A stretch of 64,000 nt of DNA from Cladopsammia gracilis (GCA_022457155.1 JAJGOT010000415.1:441501-505500); one strand, 5' to 3'. Positions 43,862 to 53,587 are shown, numbered from the stretch's first letter. The notes: generated by a model from the letters alone, not told the origin. Translations and numbers: made by a program.

Positions 43862-44130
43862 TAGAGCGATTTTCTATTGAGTGACGAAAGTAATTAAGTT
43901 TCGCAACTCTTTGTGATTGGCTAAGAAATCTCGCGCCACTTTCTCAACCAATCAGAAGTAAGACCAAAAGCAATCGTGACTTTCATGCACGCGTTTTCCC
44001 GCGCTTGGCGCCGGCGACATGTATTTGTTTTGAGTAAATTGGTTCATTGGATTCTCTCAGGTTCTCTTGTGATTGGCCATTGTGATTGTTTTGGTCTTGG
44101 TCTTATGACACTCAAATGAAAATTGCTTTA
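43862..44130. mobile_element. MITE, same family as 9403-9691, copy 2
   Basis: Ends TAGAGCGATTTTCTATTGAG and CTCAAATGAAAATTGCTTTA, with inner CAACCAATCAGAAGTAA and CCGCGCTTGGC matching copy 1 in reverse complement. It lies immediately upstream (minus sense) of gene B exon 8. Confidence 0.65.
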
Positions 44131-44252
44131 TTGCTGCATAACAGCAATATGATCGCGGTCTCGGCCCGACTTCGAGAATTAACCTATTATGAAATAAGTA
44201 TAGCATATCGCAAACCTTCAACTACAATTGAAACTTATTTTTCAAATAGCAC

Positions 44253-44766
44253 ACAGGGAACCCAAACGCTTTATTAGCTATAACATAATCATTTAATAAA
44301 ATATTGTTATTTACCTGTTTTCCTGTGTCTATGAGTCGTTTTGGAAGCGATTTGAACCAGAGCGAAGACGGTTAACCTTGCACGTTTCAAATATTATCCT
44401 GTCTGCCGCTTCGTAAATGCGACGCGCCTATTACGTCTCAAGTTTCCATTATTATTAACTATTAACTCTCCTCTCTTTCTTCTCGTGGCCGTTAAATTGA
44501 AACCCGAGATTCTCCCCCGAGGAAAGTTAATAGTTAATGGTAATGGGAAATTGATTTAATAATAATAGAAACTTGAGACGTAATAGGCGCGTTGTATTTA
44601 CGAAGCGGCAGACAAGATAATATTTGAAACGTGCCAGGTCGTGACCGTCTTCGCTCTGATTCAAATCCCTTCCAAAACGACTCAAAGAGACACAGGAAAA
44701 CAGGTAAATAACAATATTTTATTATATGATTATGTTTTAGCTAATAAAGCGTTTGGGTTCCCTGTG
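44253..44766. mobile_element. Foldback DNA element, possibly hAT-like
   Basis: 514 bp, arms of about 210 bp starting ACAGGGAACCCAAACGCTTT and ending CGTTTGGGTTCCCTGTG. AATAGCAC occurs at 44245-44252 and 44767-44774, an 8-bp direct repeat (hAT elements duplicate 8 bp and start CAGGG; the fit is off by one base at one end). Lies in gene B intron 7. Confidence 0.65.
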
Positions 44767-45244
44767 AATAGCACGATTCTTTTATAGTCAGTTATCAAAT
44801 TGCATGAGGCTTTTTTACGTTTTCAAATTGCCCGAGCCTTTCTGCAAAACAACACAACAAAATAACGAGAAGAATTTCCGCATTTAAATGTGAGGTGTTT
44901 TTATTCTCCAGTGCCTTTTACGTTCCGTTCCGCGCATGCGCGCATGCACAAGAGAACTGGAACGACATGTGCTTTCTAAACTTGTTTACAAATAATTGTA
45001 TTTATAATTCAACACATTGACACATTGCCCAAACATGGTTATAGCGCTCTCGATATCGGTAGCTCTACATGACATACATTCGGCGATGGTGGTAATTTCG
45101 TAATTTAAAGGAAAGTGAAAATGACAACTGCCTGCAATTTCTTATCTTGGGGAGATAAAATGCGTGAATTAAATTAGCCTTGACGAAGAAGTAACGGGCG
45201 ATATTGCGCGCGCTTTCGCACTATAACTGCTAAATATACGTCAC

Positions 45245-45453
45245 CTGTTGCACGTCTTTGTCGTCGGACAGACCTTGAGTAGTATTTTCCATCTCCGATA
45301 TGGAACTTTTTCACCTTGCCATAATCATAATCAAACTCTGCTGTTATATAAGGCTCTCCTTCCACTTGGTTTTTGTAGTCTTTGTTAATTTCGTTTGTTG
45401 ATGTAACGAGTTGTTGATTCTCCTTTAACTGTGTGACAATTATCTGAACATAA
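45245..45453 (-). CDS. Gene B exon 7: FNIII-like domain, central part with basic cleavage-like site
   Basis: A 209-nt exon (acceptor TTATGTTTTAG, donor GTGACG), phase 2 in and phase 1 out. It encodes YVQIIVTQLKENQQL, then YKNQVEGEPYITAEFDYDYGKVKKFHIGDGKYY, a pattern typical of the membrane-proximal FNIII domains of receptor tyrosine phosphatases (Y-x-x-A-E-F then F-x-I-G-D). It ends S-V-R-R-Q-R-R-A-T, where RQRR matches the furin-type R-x-[KR]-R rule. An alternative donor (AAG/GTCTGT, before the basic run) would leave the wrong phase for the next exon. Confidence 0.72.
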
Positions 45454-45530
45454 CTAAAACATAATAACGACAACAGTTATTGCCTCCAGAAATTCTGGGG
45501 AGACCGAGCACCACCATTTGTCAATGAGAT

Positions 45531-45637
45531 TTCTGGGATCGTTTGGTAACCAATATTAGCTATGATTGGTTAATGGTTGCCTTTGGAAACCATCAACCTA
45601 TCGTAACTTACGCTGGTTACCCAACGATCCCAGAAAG
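45531..45637. mobile_element. Short foldback MITE
   Basis: Arms TTCTGGGATCGTTTGGTAACC / GGTTACCCAACGATCCCAGAA around a 60-bp centre that also partly folds. It begins 78 bp upstream (minus sense) of gene B exon 7. Confidence 0.65.
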
Positions 45638-45659
45638 CCTAGTGCCGAATCGTGCGCAG

Positions 45660-46145
45660 TCTGAGGCGGTATGTACGTCTCGGAGCGCCTCACAGGATTG
45701 GCTGAGAAAACAATAGAACAAACAACAGAACAATGGACCCTAGCCCTGAAAACAATACATGTGCGTGATAATCAGGTCCAATGAAATTAGAGGTTCCGAA
45801 GAGGTGCATGCCTACTGCGCAGTCTCCCTGAAGTTTCTGGAGCGGCAAATCAATAAAATCAACAGTAGCCACGCACCTCTTCAGAACCTCTCATTTCATT
45901 GGACCAGGGGCCAGTTGCATAAAACGTCGGACGTAACTGCTAACGTCTGACGTTAAAATAGTAACTTTGACTGGGCTGAACGTCTGACGTTAGCTGTTAC
46001 GTCTGGCGTTAAGTTTTATGCAACTGGCCCCTGGTTATCACGCACATGTATTGTTTTCAGGGCTAGGGTCCATTGTTCTGTTGTTTGTTCTATTGTTTTA
46101 TCAGCCAATCTTGTGAGACGTTCCGAGAGGTGCATACCGTCTCAA
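45660..46145. mobile_element. Three nested palindromic elements
   Basis: Outer arms share ACAATAGAACAAACAACAGAACAATGG and ACATGTGCGTGATAA in inverted order. Inside the left arm, GGTCCAATGAAATTAGAGGT / ACCTCTCATTTCATTGGACC forms a second hairpin. The third (about 45905-46033) has ends AGGGGCCAGTTGCATAAAAC / GTTTTATGCAACTGGCCCCT. Confidence 0.65.
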
Positions 46146-46253
46146 AATCAAAGGCTTCTATGACCAATTCGTGAATACCAAGTTCGCTCGAACTAAAACA
46201 CTCTGCACACCTTCGGAACCTCCCATCTTCTTAGAGTTTTGCTCCACCAACCC

Positions 46254-46503
46254 CTAGGGTGGTCACAACCAGGGTTTTGTTATGTCCTCAGTGGTTCTTT
46301 TACCTCCCCATCGGAGAAGGGACCGCCATTTCTACGTGGTCATCCGAACCACGTGAAGGACTAACCATTTGCCGATGTCATAGAAAAGGCAGCACCTTCG
46401 TCCTCAGTTATTTCAAGACTCTGAGTGTTGGTCCGGCCGGGATTCGAACCCGTGACTTTCCGCTCTGCAGACTGGTGCTTTACAAACTGAGCAAACCAGG
46501 TTA
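46254..46503 (-). mobile_element. tRNA-derived SINE, 3'-truncated copy
   Basis: Reverse complement of the 38.76-kb SINE head and body: B box (GGGATTCGAACCC on plus), A-box region and GAGGACGAAGGTGC are recognisable; the 3' tail is missing. It sits in the FNIII intron of gene B. Confidence 0.75.
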
Positions 46504-46754
46504 CCTGCCTTACCCACCCTGGGGGCGGCGTTGGAGGGAGCACAGGGTGGCCGGGAAGTTGGACGCAGGGGGTGGGGGTCGATGCAGCAAAACACCAAGG
46601 AGAGGGGAGGGGAGGGGCAGAAGGTTGTTTCGTATTGACGAGTTGGCTCATAGGAGCCTTTGATTTGTTTTTGCATAATCGATGCAAACTGGACGAATTT
46701 GTTAATTCAAATATTAAATGGCGTACAGTTTAAACTTTTTCTATGTTCGTAGAC

Positions 46755-47110
46755 TGCTAGCAGTCCCTCTGGATAGTCGAGCGGGCGAGCAAATCACCCT
46801 CGCTCCAGTCTCGCCGAGCTTGTTTTCGTCATTAGTTCGCCCGCTCGATTGACTGAAAAGAGACAGCTGGCAGTCAAGTGTGGCCTCTCCCCCAGTTTTC
46901 CCTCGGCTCGTTCGCTCGCTCCAGTCTCGCCGAGCTTGTTTTCGTGATTAGCTCGCCCGCTCGATTGACTGAAAAGAGACAGCTTGCAGTCTAGTGTGGC
47001 CTCTCCCCAAGTTTCCTCTCGGCTCGTCCCCTTGCTCCAGTCTCCCCGAGCTTCTTTTCGTGATTTGCTCGCCCGCTCGATTGACTGAAAGAGACAGCTA
47101 GCAGTCTACT
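46755..47110 (+). repeat. 116-bp tandem repeat, about 3 copies
   Basis: CCAGTCTCGCCGAGCTTGTT occurs at 46805, 46921 and (one change) 47037, each followed by CGCCCGCTCGATTGACTGAA and AGACAGCT-GCAGTC. It runs into the dead FNIII exon copy. Confidence 0.8.
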
Positions 47111-47196
47111 ACGTTCGTTGCTTTAAAACGCTTTGTTTGCAAGTGTTAGTGTAGTTTCAGTCGATCTTGTGTTATTTCCGTCAACAAAACAAAGAT
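47103..47196 (-). pseudogene. Dead FNIII exon, copy 1
   Basis: The third relative of the 94-nt exon. The acceptor (AACTTTAG) and beginning (ATCTTTG, VDGN) are recognisable and the middle aligns (TLTLANKAF), but there is an in-frame TAA immediately after that Phe codon, and no GT is found at the donor position. It is adjacent to the 116-bp tandem array at 46755-47110, which may have disrupted its 3' end. Confidence 0.55.
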
Positions 47197-47269
47197 CTAA
47201 AGTTAAGTAAGCGATAGTTGTGACCTTTAGATATTTGCTTTGTTGGCACAAAGCGCTATTAAACAATTA

Positions 47270-47470
47270 GATTATGAGCTCTAGATTTCTATCGCGTGAT
47301 AGTTGATGAGGGCGAAGCCCGAGTCAACTCACGCAATAGAAATCTAGAGCGAATAATCTAATTGTTTTAGTATCAATCTACTAGACGTTCAAAACTTAAC
47401 AGCAAATACTCTTCACAGACACGGCCGCTTCTTCGCGAAAACGCGAAGAAGCGGCCGCCATTAGGCTACT
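47270..47470. repeat. Two hairpins between FNIII exon copies
   Basis: AACAATTAGATTAT-AGCTCTAGATTTCTAT (47266-) pairs with its complement at 47334-47365; a second palindrome GCGGCCGCTTCTTCGCG-like spans 47409-47460. Probably remnants of foldback transposons. Confidence 0.5.
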
Positions 47471-47587
47471 CACTCTACTCACTTTCTACAACAGAATAGA
47501 TAGTGAATAACGTAGCCAATAAGAGAACAGAATTCGTAATAGAACGCTAGTAGATTTATACTAAAAGATAGTAGACACAGCACAAAC

Positions 47588-47681
47588 CGTGTTCTATGTT
47601 CGTTGCTCAAAAAACGCTTTGTTGCAAGAGTCAGTGTTGTCCCAGCTGATCCAATGCTACTTCCGTCAACAGAGGAAAGAT
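47588..47681 (-). CDS. Alternative or vestigial FNIII exon, copy 2 (open, 94 nt)
   Basis: Same length, acceptor (TTTATTTAG) and phase as the exon at 47760-47853, and open throughout: LSSVDGSSIGSAGTTLTLATKRFLSNEHRT. The donor position reads CG then GTTTGTGC, weaker than AG/GTTAGTGC. A 94-nt length means using both copies would break the frame, so if this copy is used it must replace copy 3 (mutually exclusive exons). It could equally be a recent duplicate under decay. Confidence 0.45.
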
Positions 47682-47759
47682 CTAAATAAAGATCTACTTA
47701 CGTTTAGATCTTTCCTTTGTTAATGGCAACCGCTACAAGATAGCATACACAGCACTAAC

Positions 47760-47853
47760 CTGATTCTATTTCCATTGCTCAAAAACTCTTTGTTTGCAAG
47801 TGTCAGTGTGGCTCCAGTTGATCCAATGCTAGTTGGGTCAACAGAGAAAGGAT
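47760..47853 (-). CDS. Gene B exon 6: N-terminal half of FNIII-like domain
   Basis: A 94-nt exon, acceptor GTGCTTTTTAG, donor GTTAGTGC. It starts in phase 1 (AT completing G from CUB3, giving Asp) and ends in phase 2 (AG completed by T at 45453, giving Ser). It encodes PFSVDPTSIGSTGATLTLANKEFLSNGNRI, fitting FNIII strands A-B, with the Trp of the usual core replaced. The double phase match with both neighbours is the main evidence. Two tandem relatives lie just downstream at 47588-47681 and 47103-47196. Confidence 0.68.
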
Positions 47854-48297
47854 CTAAAAAGCACGAGAGATGGATAAATCGAGGACAACCACAATTTTGT
47901 ACAAGCTATACATACATGAAGGGTTTGACATTCATAAACATTTCAATCACGAACTAAGGCTGATTCAATAAAAAACTGTTTTTATACTTTCAAAGTTTTT
48001 CGCACTGGACTTAAAAGACTTTACAAATGGTTGTGTAATACGGATGAGAGGATGGTGGTATTTAAAACGTTTAATAGACAATAATTAAGAGATAGGTCTA
48101 GGCCAGGCCAATTCCTACAATGATGTTGCTACAACTCGGGCCATAGGCAATACTTTACTTTTCACTGGCTTATTACATCCGAGTAAGTCAGAGTCAGACT
48201 TTTGATTGCATTCACACAGGGCATCCATGACACGCAATGGGATAAAAAACAACATACAAACAACACTTATTCATGTGAAGTTGAACATGAAGCATAC

Positions 48298-48433
48298 CAG
48301 GACCATCAGTGGGTGTATTTGCAGTTATTTTCCATGTTGTTGGCCGCTTAGTTACTGGGGAAGATGGCTGATCTGTTGTCTCGGAATACTCTGCTCGGAA
48401 ACCACGATTTGGTGAAAAACAGCAGGAATAAAA
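48298..48433 (-). pseudogene. Partial copy of the CUB3 exon 3' end (stalk-only exon candidate)
   Basis: Repeats the last part of the CUB3 exon: the closing strand (RGFRAEYSE) and the stalk (TTDQPSSPVTKRPTT to TPTDGPG) with the same GTATGC donor at 48297. The CUB body is missing. A possible acceptor (GAGCAG before 48390) would give a 93-nt phase 1-1 exon (48298-48390) that could be spliced in without shifting the frame, lengthening the stalk by 31 residues. Whether it is used is unknown; it may be dead. Confidence 0.55.
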
Positions 48434-48763
48434 AACATTTAGGGCCACAATCTAATGTTTTTATATAAATGATAGCATAAGCCACATATTAAGGTTTCTT
48501 TCTTTACTACAATTACTTTTCTTCTAGCATGAAGGATTTGTCAGTCCTCGCTTCTGATTGCTGGTTTTTACGTTGGGTTGTCGGTCACCTTGTCGTTCAG
48601 TGATTTACGGATTCAGTTGTCCTGTCAATTGTTCTCTGATTTTCTTTGCGTCATTTTGGCTGCCCTTCCGTTCGTTCACTCTCGGTTTGCGATTTTCAGT
48701 TGAGCTGTTCATGTCTTTTACTTTTTACAAAAACAACAATAAAGGAAAAGAAAAACAGCATAC

Positions 48764-49204
48764 CAGGTCCATTAGTGGGTGTATTTGCAGTTGTTTTCGG
48801 CGATGTTGTTGGCGGCTTAGTTACTGTGGGAGATGGCTGATCTGTTGTCTCGGAATACTCTGCTAGGAAACCACGATCACGTGAAAACGAGGAATAAAAC
48901 TTCACAAACATTTGCTGTTCACTTGAAATCAAACTCGCTGGTAGGTCTGAGTTGTTACAAAATCGCCCCAAATAGGAAGAGTTTGCTGTAGAGCCATCGA
49001 AAAACTCCACACGACTGCAATAATGAGCGCTGCAATCATCGCACATGCCCATGTGGAAATCTTTGATGGCCACCTTCACACGTTTGCCAGCTGATGCAGT
49101 GATGATCCAGAAGCAATTCCTGGCTGGAGGGTAGTTGCTCCTAGAATAGTTGGGACTGCTGAATGAACCATTACCAGATAACTGGATTGGCGCAGAAGGA
49201 CATT
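48764..49204 (-). CDS. Gene B exon 5: CUB domain 3 plus Pro/Thr stalk
   Basis: A 441-nt phase 1-1 exon (acceptor TATTTTCAG, donor GTATGCTG). CUB3 with NCFWII, MCDDCSAHYCSRVEFFDG and RFCNNS, closing FLAEYSE, then a stalk (TTDQPSPTVTKPPTTSPKTTANTPTNGP). The stalk is longer than in gene A and its codons are shared with the partial copy at 48298-48390. The trailing G joins the AT of the FNIII exon in phase to give Asp. Confidence 0.84.
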
Positions 49205-49511
49205 CTGAAAATAAAATTGTAATCATGAGATCGTTTAAAATTGTTGCCTAATAAAATATTCGCTCATTTTCTCTTGTACTTCTTGTACAACGAATGAGAC
49301 TTTATTGTTAAGATTCCAGAGAAATTGAATGTAAGGGCTCCATCCAATTTTTTGAACGCAAACACAATGCAGCCTTTCTTATTCCTTGCCTTTTTTTATG
49401 TACGTTAGGTTAAGAGGCCGCTGAATGTCGCAAACAAACAAACAAATCATAACATAACACTTGTCTAGAATATACTTAATTTTAGAAGTTATTTTGCAAG
49501 CCCTTCAAAAC

Positions 49512-50095
49512 AATGGCTGCGGCCGCACTAGAGTAGTTAACCGGGTTATTTGCAATTAATTAATTAAAATTAACTCGGTTAACAAAATTCCTGATGCGGC
49601 CGCGTCTTTTTTGCGTTCACCGAATTTTAACCGTGTTAGCGGTTCCCATGGAAATTAATTAAAGAACAATAGATTTTTTTAACCGGGTTAGGTTTATTTA
49701 AACCACCTCGCTAGGTGGTTTAGTGCAGGTTATCTTTCCCGATCTGTCAATCATCTTCGCTTAAGCGGTAATTTTTGGCTTCCTGTTGAATTCGTAGACC
49801 TTCGTAGGGACGACTTTCAATTTCAAATAGAGAAAGGAAAACAGTCGTGTGTTTATGTTCTCCACAAAACCTATAATTTGATCATTTGAGGATGTTATTT
49901 TGCAGGAAATAACAATGTGAAAATGCAAGTGCAGAGGCATTGTTTTCGCTCATTAATTGTATTGTTTTCTGTAGCTCTCGCTAGCAAATGATAACATGAT
50001 CGTGCGGCCGCTCAGAAAAATAAACTCGGTTATTTCACTTTTTACCGAGTTATTTTAACCAGGTTACTAAAAAAATAACCCAGTTAACTCACCAA
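49512..50095. repeat. Foldback region with GCGGCCGC and AACTCGGTTA repeats
   Basis: CTGCGGCCGCACTAG near 49518 and GATGCGGCCGCGTC near 49593 face each other around AACCGGGTTA/TAACTCGGTTAA. Similar blocks recur at 50003-50095. Probably an MITE cluster; exact ends not set. Confidence 0.45.
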
Positions 50096-50268
50096 GTTGG
50101 TGCCAGTCAATGGTTAGCACAACAGATCAGATTTTCTATCTGAAACTTGCCGGGAGCTTGTTATTTCGAGTCCCAGGGCCGGATTTACAAAGGCTACGTT
50201 AAGATATATCCTAAAGCCAGTTGTTAAGAGTAACCCATTGTCATTTTCAAAATATACTGTTGTATTAA

Positions 50269-50821
50269 GGTTGTCGGACACGAGGGGTCATGTAGCAGGG
50301 ACATGTCGCAGCGACATAAATTTGAGTAGTACACACTGAGGGACATGTAGCAGGTAGTGTAGCGGGGACATGTAGCAGGGAAAAAATCATAGCGCTTGCA
50401 CACCACATGAAAATGTCGCGCGGACATATCTCAGGGACATGTTGCAGCGACACGTCCCCTCGTGTGAACTGATACTATCATAATTATGCAACACCAATCT
50501 TGGGGACATTTTGTCCCCGCGACATGTCTCACGGAGCTGAACTTCATGGGACACGTCAGGGGAAAAAATGTCCCCAAAATTGGTGTTGCACAATTATGAT
50601 AGCACCAGTTCACACGAGGGGACGTGTCGCTGCAACATGTCCCTGAGACAAGTCCCCGCGACATTTTCATGTGGTGTGCAAGCGCTATGATTTTTCCCTG
50701 CTACGTGTCCCCGCTACAGTCCCTGCTACATGTCCCTCAGTGTGTACTACACAAATTTTTGTCGCTGCTGAATGTCGCTGCGACATGTCCCTGCTACATG
50801 ACCCCTCGTGTCTGACCACCT
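50269..50821. mobile_element. Long perfect-hairpin element with GGGACATGT subrepeats
   Basis: Arms of about 240 bp are inverted copies of each other (GGTTGTCGGACACGAGGGG at left, complement CCCCTCGTGTCTGACCACC at right). Both arms contain many GGGACATGT-C/A-GC units. TTAA stands at 50265-50268 and 50822-50825. No coding sequence; short frames across it are artefacts of the hairpin. Confidence 0.7.
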
Positions 50822-50825
50822 TTAA

Positions 50826-51860
50826 GGTCGCGGGGGACAGGTTCCGCTCATCAGTATGCATTTATGAAAATATATATCATTTCAGTATGCACGAAGTGCG
50901 ACGGCTGATACCGAAAATGCGCGAAATATTCACGAACAGGCTCTGTAATACTTCTGCATCAATAATTGCACGTGCAAAGCGCTGTCTGATAAAATACACT
51001 ATTTTTCAACGCATTGTTCTTTCTGCATAATGTGTTGACAATAGCCCGTAGATGTAAATTAGCAAAATTACCATAAATATATGTTTTTTGCATTCGTGTT
51101 TGCTCGGGAAGCCTTCGGAAGCGTAAAAACAAGCAATTTTATGTCCAAGAATTCAGCGCGAATAGAGAATTTCATGAGTTGACACTGCAGGGAGGTAAAC
51201 TAGGTGTATTGTAGATGGTCATATCTGACTCAAAATTTTTAATTAGGCTTTCAAAGGGAAGATATGAGGCTTCAAATTCTAACATGGACAATTTTACTCC
51301 TTTAAAAGCTTATAACTTTTAATAGTCCATTTTACAGTTGTGTGCTTGGTGACCGTACCTTTGAGTGGAAGCGAGACTGAAGGTGACCTTGCTTTGATAC
51401 AAACCTTTCTGCCTTTTATATGTTAATAATGCTTTTCTCATGCTAACTAGCTAAATTTACATCTGAAAAGCTCCAAGGTCTGTATCATAGCAAGGTCACC
51501 TTCAGCCTCGCTTCCACTCAAAGGCCAGGACACTAAGAAGACAACTGTAAAATGGACTATTAAATTGAAATAAAAAAATCGGAGTCAGATATGACACAAT
51601 AGACGTTTTGACGGATCAGTGAGTGGTGAAATCAACTTGCTTTGTGTTCTTCTCGAGGATCAAACTTGGACACAAAACCACGTTTAAAAAAATAACTTTA
51701 GTGGCTTACAGCATTGCCTTCCATTATTCGCCAATATCTCTGTTAAATTTTATCGAAATCGGCTTTCAAACGCTCACGATATAACGTTTTTCAAAGTGAC
51801 ACCCTTGCTAAAATTTTCCTTTAATATGAATTTATTCATGACCAGGTATCCCCCGCGACC
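50826..51860. mobile_element. TTAA-family element, GGTCGCGGGGG ends, copy 2
   Basis: Ends GGTCGCGGGGGACAGG and CCCCCGCGACC, flanked by TTAA (50822-50825, 51861-51864). Contains a younger TTAA element at 51323-51559. It lacks the Penelope block of copy 1, which defines that block as an insertion. The left TTAA is shared with the neighbouring inverted-repeat element at 50269-50821. Confidence 0.75.
51323..51559. mobile_element. TTAA-family MITE (TAGTCCATTTTACAG ends)
   Basis: 237 bp with inverted ends TAGTCCATTTTACAGTTGT / ACAACTGTAAAATGGACTA, flanked by TTAA (51319-51322, 51560-51563). Copy 1 of the host element has a single TTAA at this spot (35381-35390 region), giving an empty site. Inner inverted arms (AGGTGACCTTGCT / AGCAAGGTCACCT) extend the hairpin. 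Confidence 0.75.
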
Positions 51861-52153
51861 TTAATTAGGATATAAAAGGTATATCTTAACGTACGTGTAT
51901 GATATATCTACGAGGCTTCGAGGGCTTCAAGAATCCAGCCCTTGGTCTCTCCCATCCTTTTCTTAGCACATTAACAATGGTATGCTACACAGTGTCATCA
52001 AACAAAGCTCAGTGGAAAATCAATGCCAACGCCAGAATCAGCACATTACATGTACTTTAATTTTGGTTCACAAAAAAAAAATCACTTAAGATACTCGTAT
52101 CGTTCATGACTTGCTTGAGCGTACCAGTACATACATGTGTATACTGCAAATAC

Positions 52154-52549
52154 CTGGAGGGCTGTAGTCCAGTTGAGTGTATGTTGCTGTGAATCCTTTA
52201 AAGTTCTTCGCAGCTGGAGGATCCGAGAAAAATCTCACCCTGAGACGCTCATTAGTTGAATAATATGTCCGTGGAGTAAATCTGTCATCGATGCACATTT
52301 TACCACTTGCAGGATGACCACTTATCTGATTCAGAACCAGGAAGCCATCAAGAATCTCCAGATAATCACATGTACAGGCATCACCTCCACACCTGTGTAT
52401 TGCCATGTCTGTAACTTCTAACTTCACACGGTTGCCTTTGCTTGCGGTAATTTCCCAGAAGCAGTTCTGGTTGTTTGGATAATGCCTGGGAAAGTATGGA
52501 CTGGTGATGACGCCTGACATGTCTGTTAACTGCGATGCATTTGGACACA
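52154..52549 (-). CDS. Gene B exon 4: CUB domain 2
   Basis: A 396-nt phase 1-1 exon, acceptor TTTCTTAG, donor GTATTTGC. It is a CUB domain with the same six-cysteine pattern as gene A CUB2, including RCGGDACTCDYLEILDG. One residue is lost relative to gene A in the variable loop (LVLNQISGHP against LVLSDQINSNP). The final strand F-T-A-T-Y is preserved. No frame damage. Confidence 0.84.
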
Positions 52550-52819
52550 CTAAGAAACACAATGAAGAGTTTTTTGTCTCACATAAAATAAAACTTACAG
52601 TGGCAATGTCGATATTTTATGAAGTACACATACCATTACTCTTACACAAAATGCTTATACATTTGTAGCACTGAGAGAAACACAGAAAGTAATTCCCCGA
52701 AAGGCGAATAAACCATAATTAAATTTATAAACAAGACACAACAGGAGAATTGGCCATTTTTTTCAAGTTGCAATGGGCCAGCCGGGCGTTTCAATCCTGG
52801 TCATCGGCAGCCAAAGACA

Positions 52820-52945
52820 CTTATTACCGTATTTATTCAGTTATTAGACCTTATAAGGGGCAGCATTTTTTCCCAAAAATCTGTTTGTTCACTCTAATCT
52901 TGTTCTAAACTAGGGGTGTGTCTTATAGCCGAGTATTTTCACACA
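52820..52945. repeat. Possible transposon end (CCGTATTTATTC / TTATAGCCGAGTA)
   Basis: TACCGTATTTATTCAGTTAT at left and GTCTTATAGCCGAGTATTTT at right resemble the paired ends of an element with CGAGTA-type termini. Weak pairing, tentative. Confidence 0.35.
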
Positions 52946-53199
52946 ACAAATTATAACAATACCTAATCAAACGACCAGAGATGTAATTACAGTAATAATA
53001 ATAAAGGACAAATCACGTTGGCTTGTTACTTTCAGTGCACTAGTATATAAAAATATATACTTTTAGTAAATTATATTGTTATCAAAACTGGAGCACTATT
53101 TTTAGGTTTCCGTTCACACAAACATGTTTTTTTTTGGCATTTTAAAAATGATACTAAAAACTAAAATAATTCTATGAAAAATGATGATTGTGGAGAGAA

Positions 53200-53278
53200 A
53201 GGAACTCAGATGGGATTTGAACCCACTACCTTCGGTATTCTAGTTGAATGCTCTAACCACTGAGCTACTGAGAACTCT
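53200..53278 (-). mobile_element. tRNA-like SINE head (minus strand)
   Basis: The minus strand reads TCAGTAGCTCAGTGGTTAGAGCA (A box) and GTGGGTTCAAATCCC (B box). Stem pairing is imperfect and the 3' side continues into AGTTCCTTTCTCTCC, more like a SINE than a functional tRNA. Confidence 0.5.
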
Positions 53279-53587
53279 AGTGATGAGTCTATGTATGACA
53301 CCAGATTGGATCACCCAACCAAAAGTACACCAATGTACTCTTGGTAACATGTATTAGGACTGTACAGTGACCATAGAAACAATGTAAAGGAACAGTATTA
53401 AAGTTAAATCAAAAGTGTGAAAGGTTAAAAGTCTCAGAGAATGTTTAAAAGTAGGATGGCATGTGCTCAATTATTTCAAGTGTAAATCATGTTGTGGATT
53501 AACACAGTAAATATAAACCAACTCCTGCTATTTCAATGCTGCTGGTCTAAAAATGTACTTACTTTAATTTACAGTGCTTACAATTAA

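Larger units (their letters stand above)
50168..51945. mobile_element. Outer inverted-repeat element enclosing the two TTAA elements
   Basis: Left GGGCCGGATTTAC ... ACGTTAAGATATATCC is mirrored at right by GGTATATCTTAACGT ... GAATCCAGCCCT. This places both the 50.3-kb hairpin and the GGTCGCG element inside an older foldback element with AGGGCTGGATTC-type ends. Confidence 0.5.

Noticed and set aside
49512..50010. Cloning-vector contamination suggested by GCGGCCGC sites
   Set aside because: The sites lie within inverted repeats of a natural foldback family and no vector backbone surrounds them.
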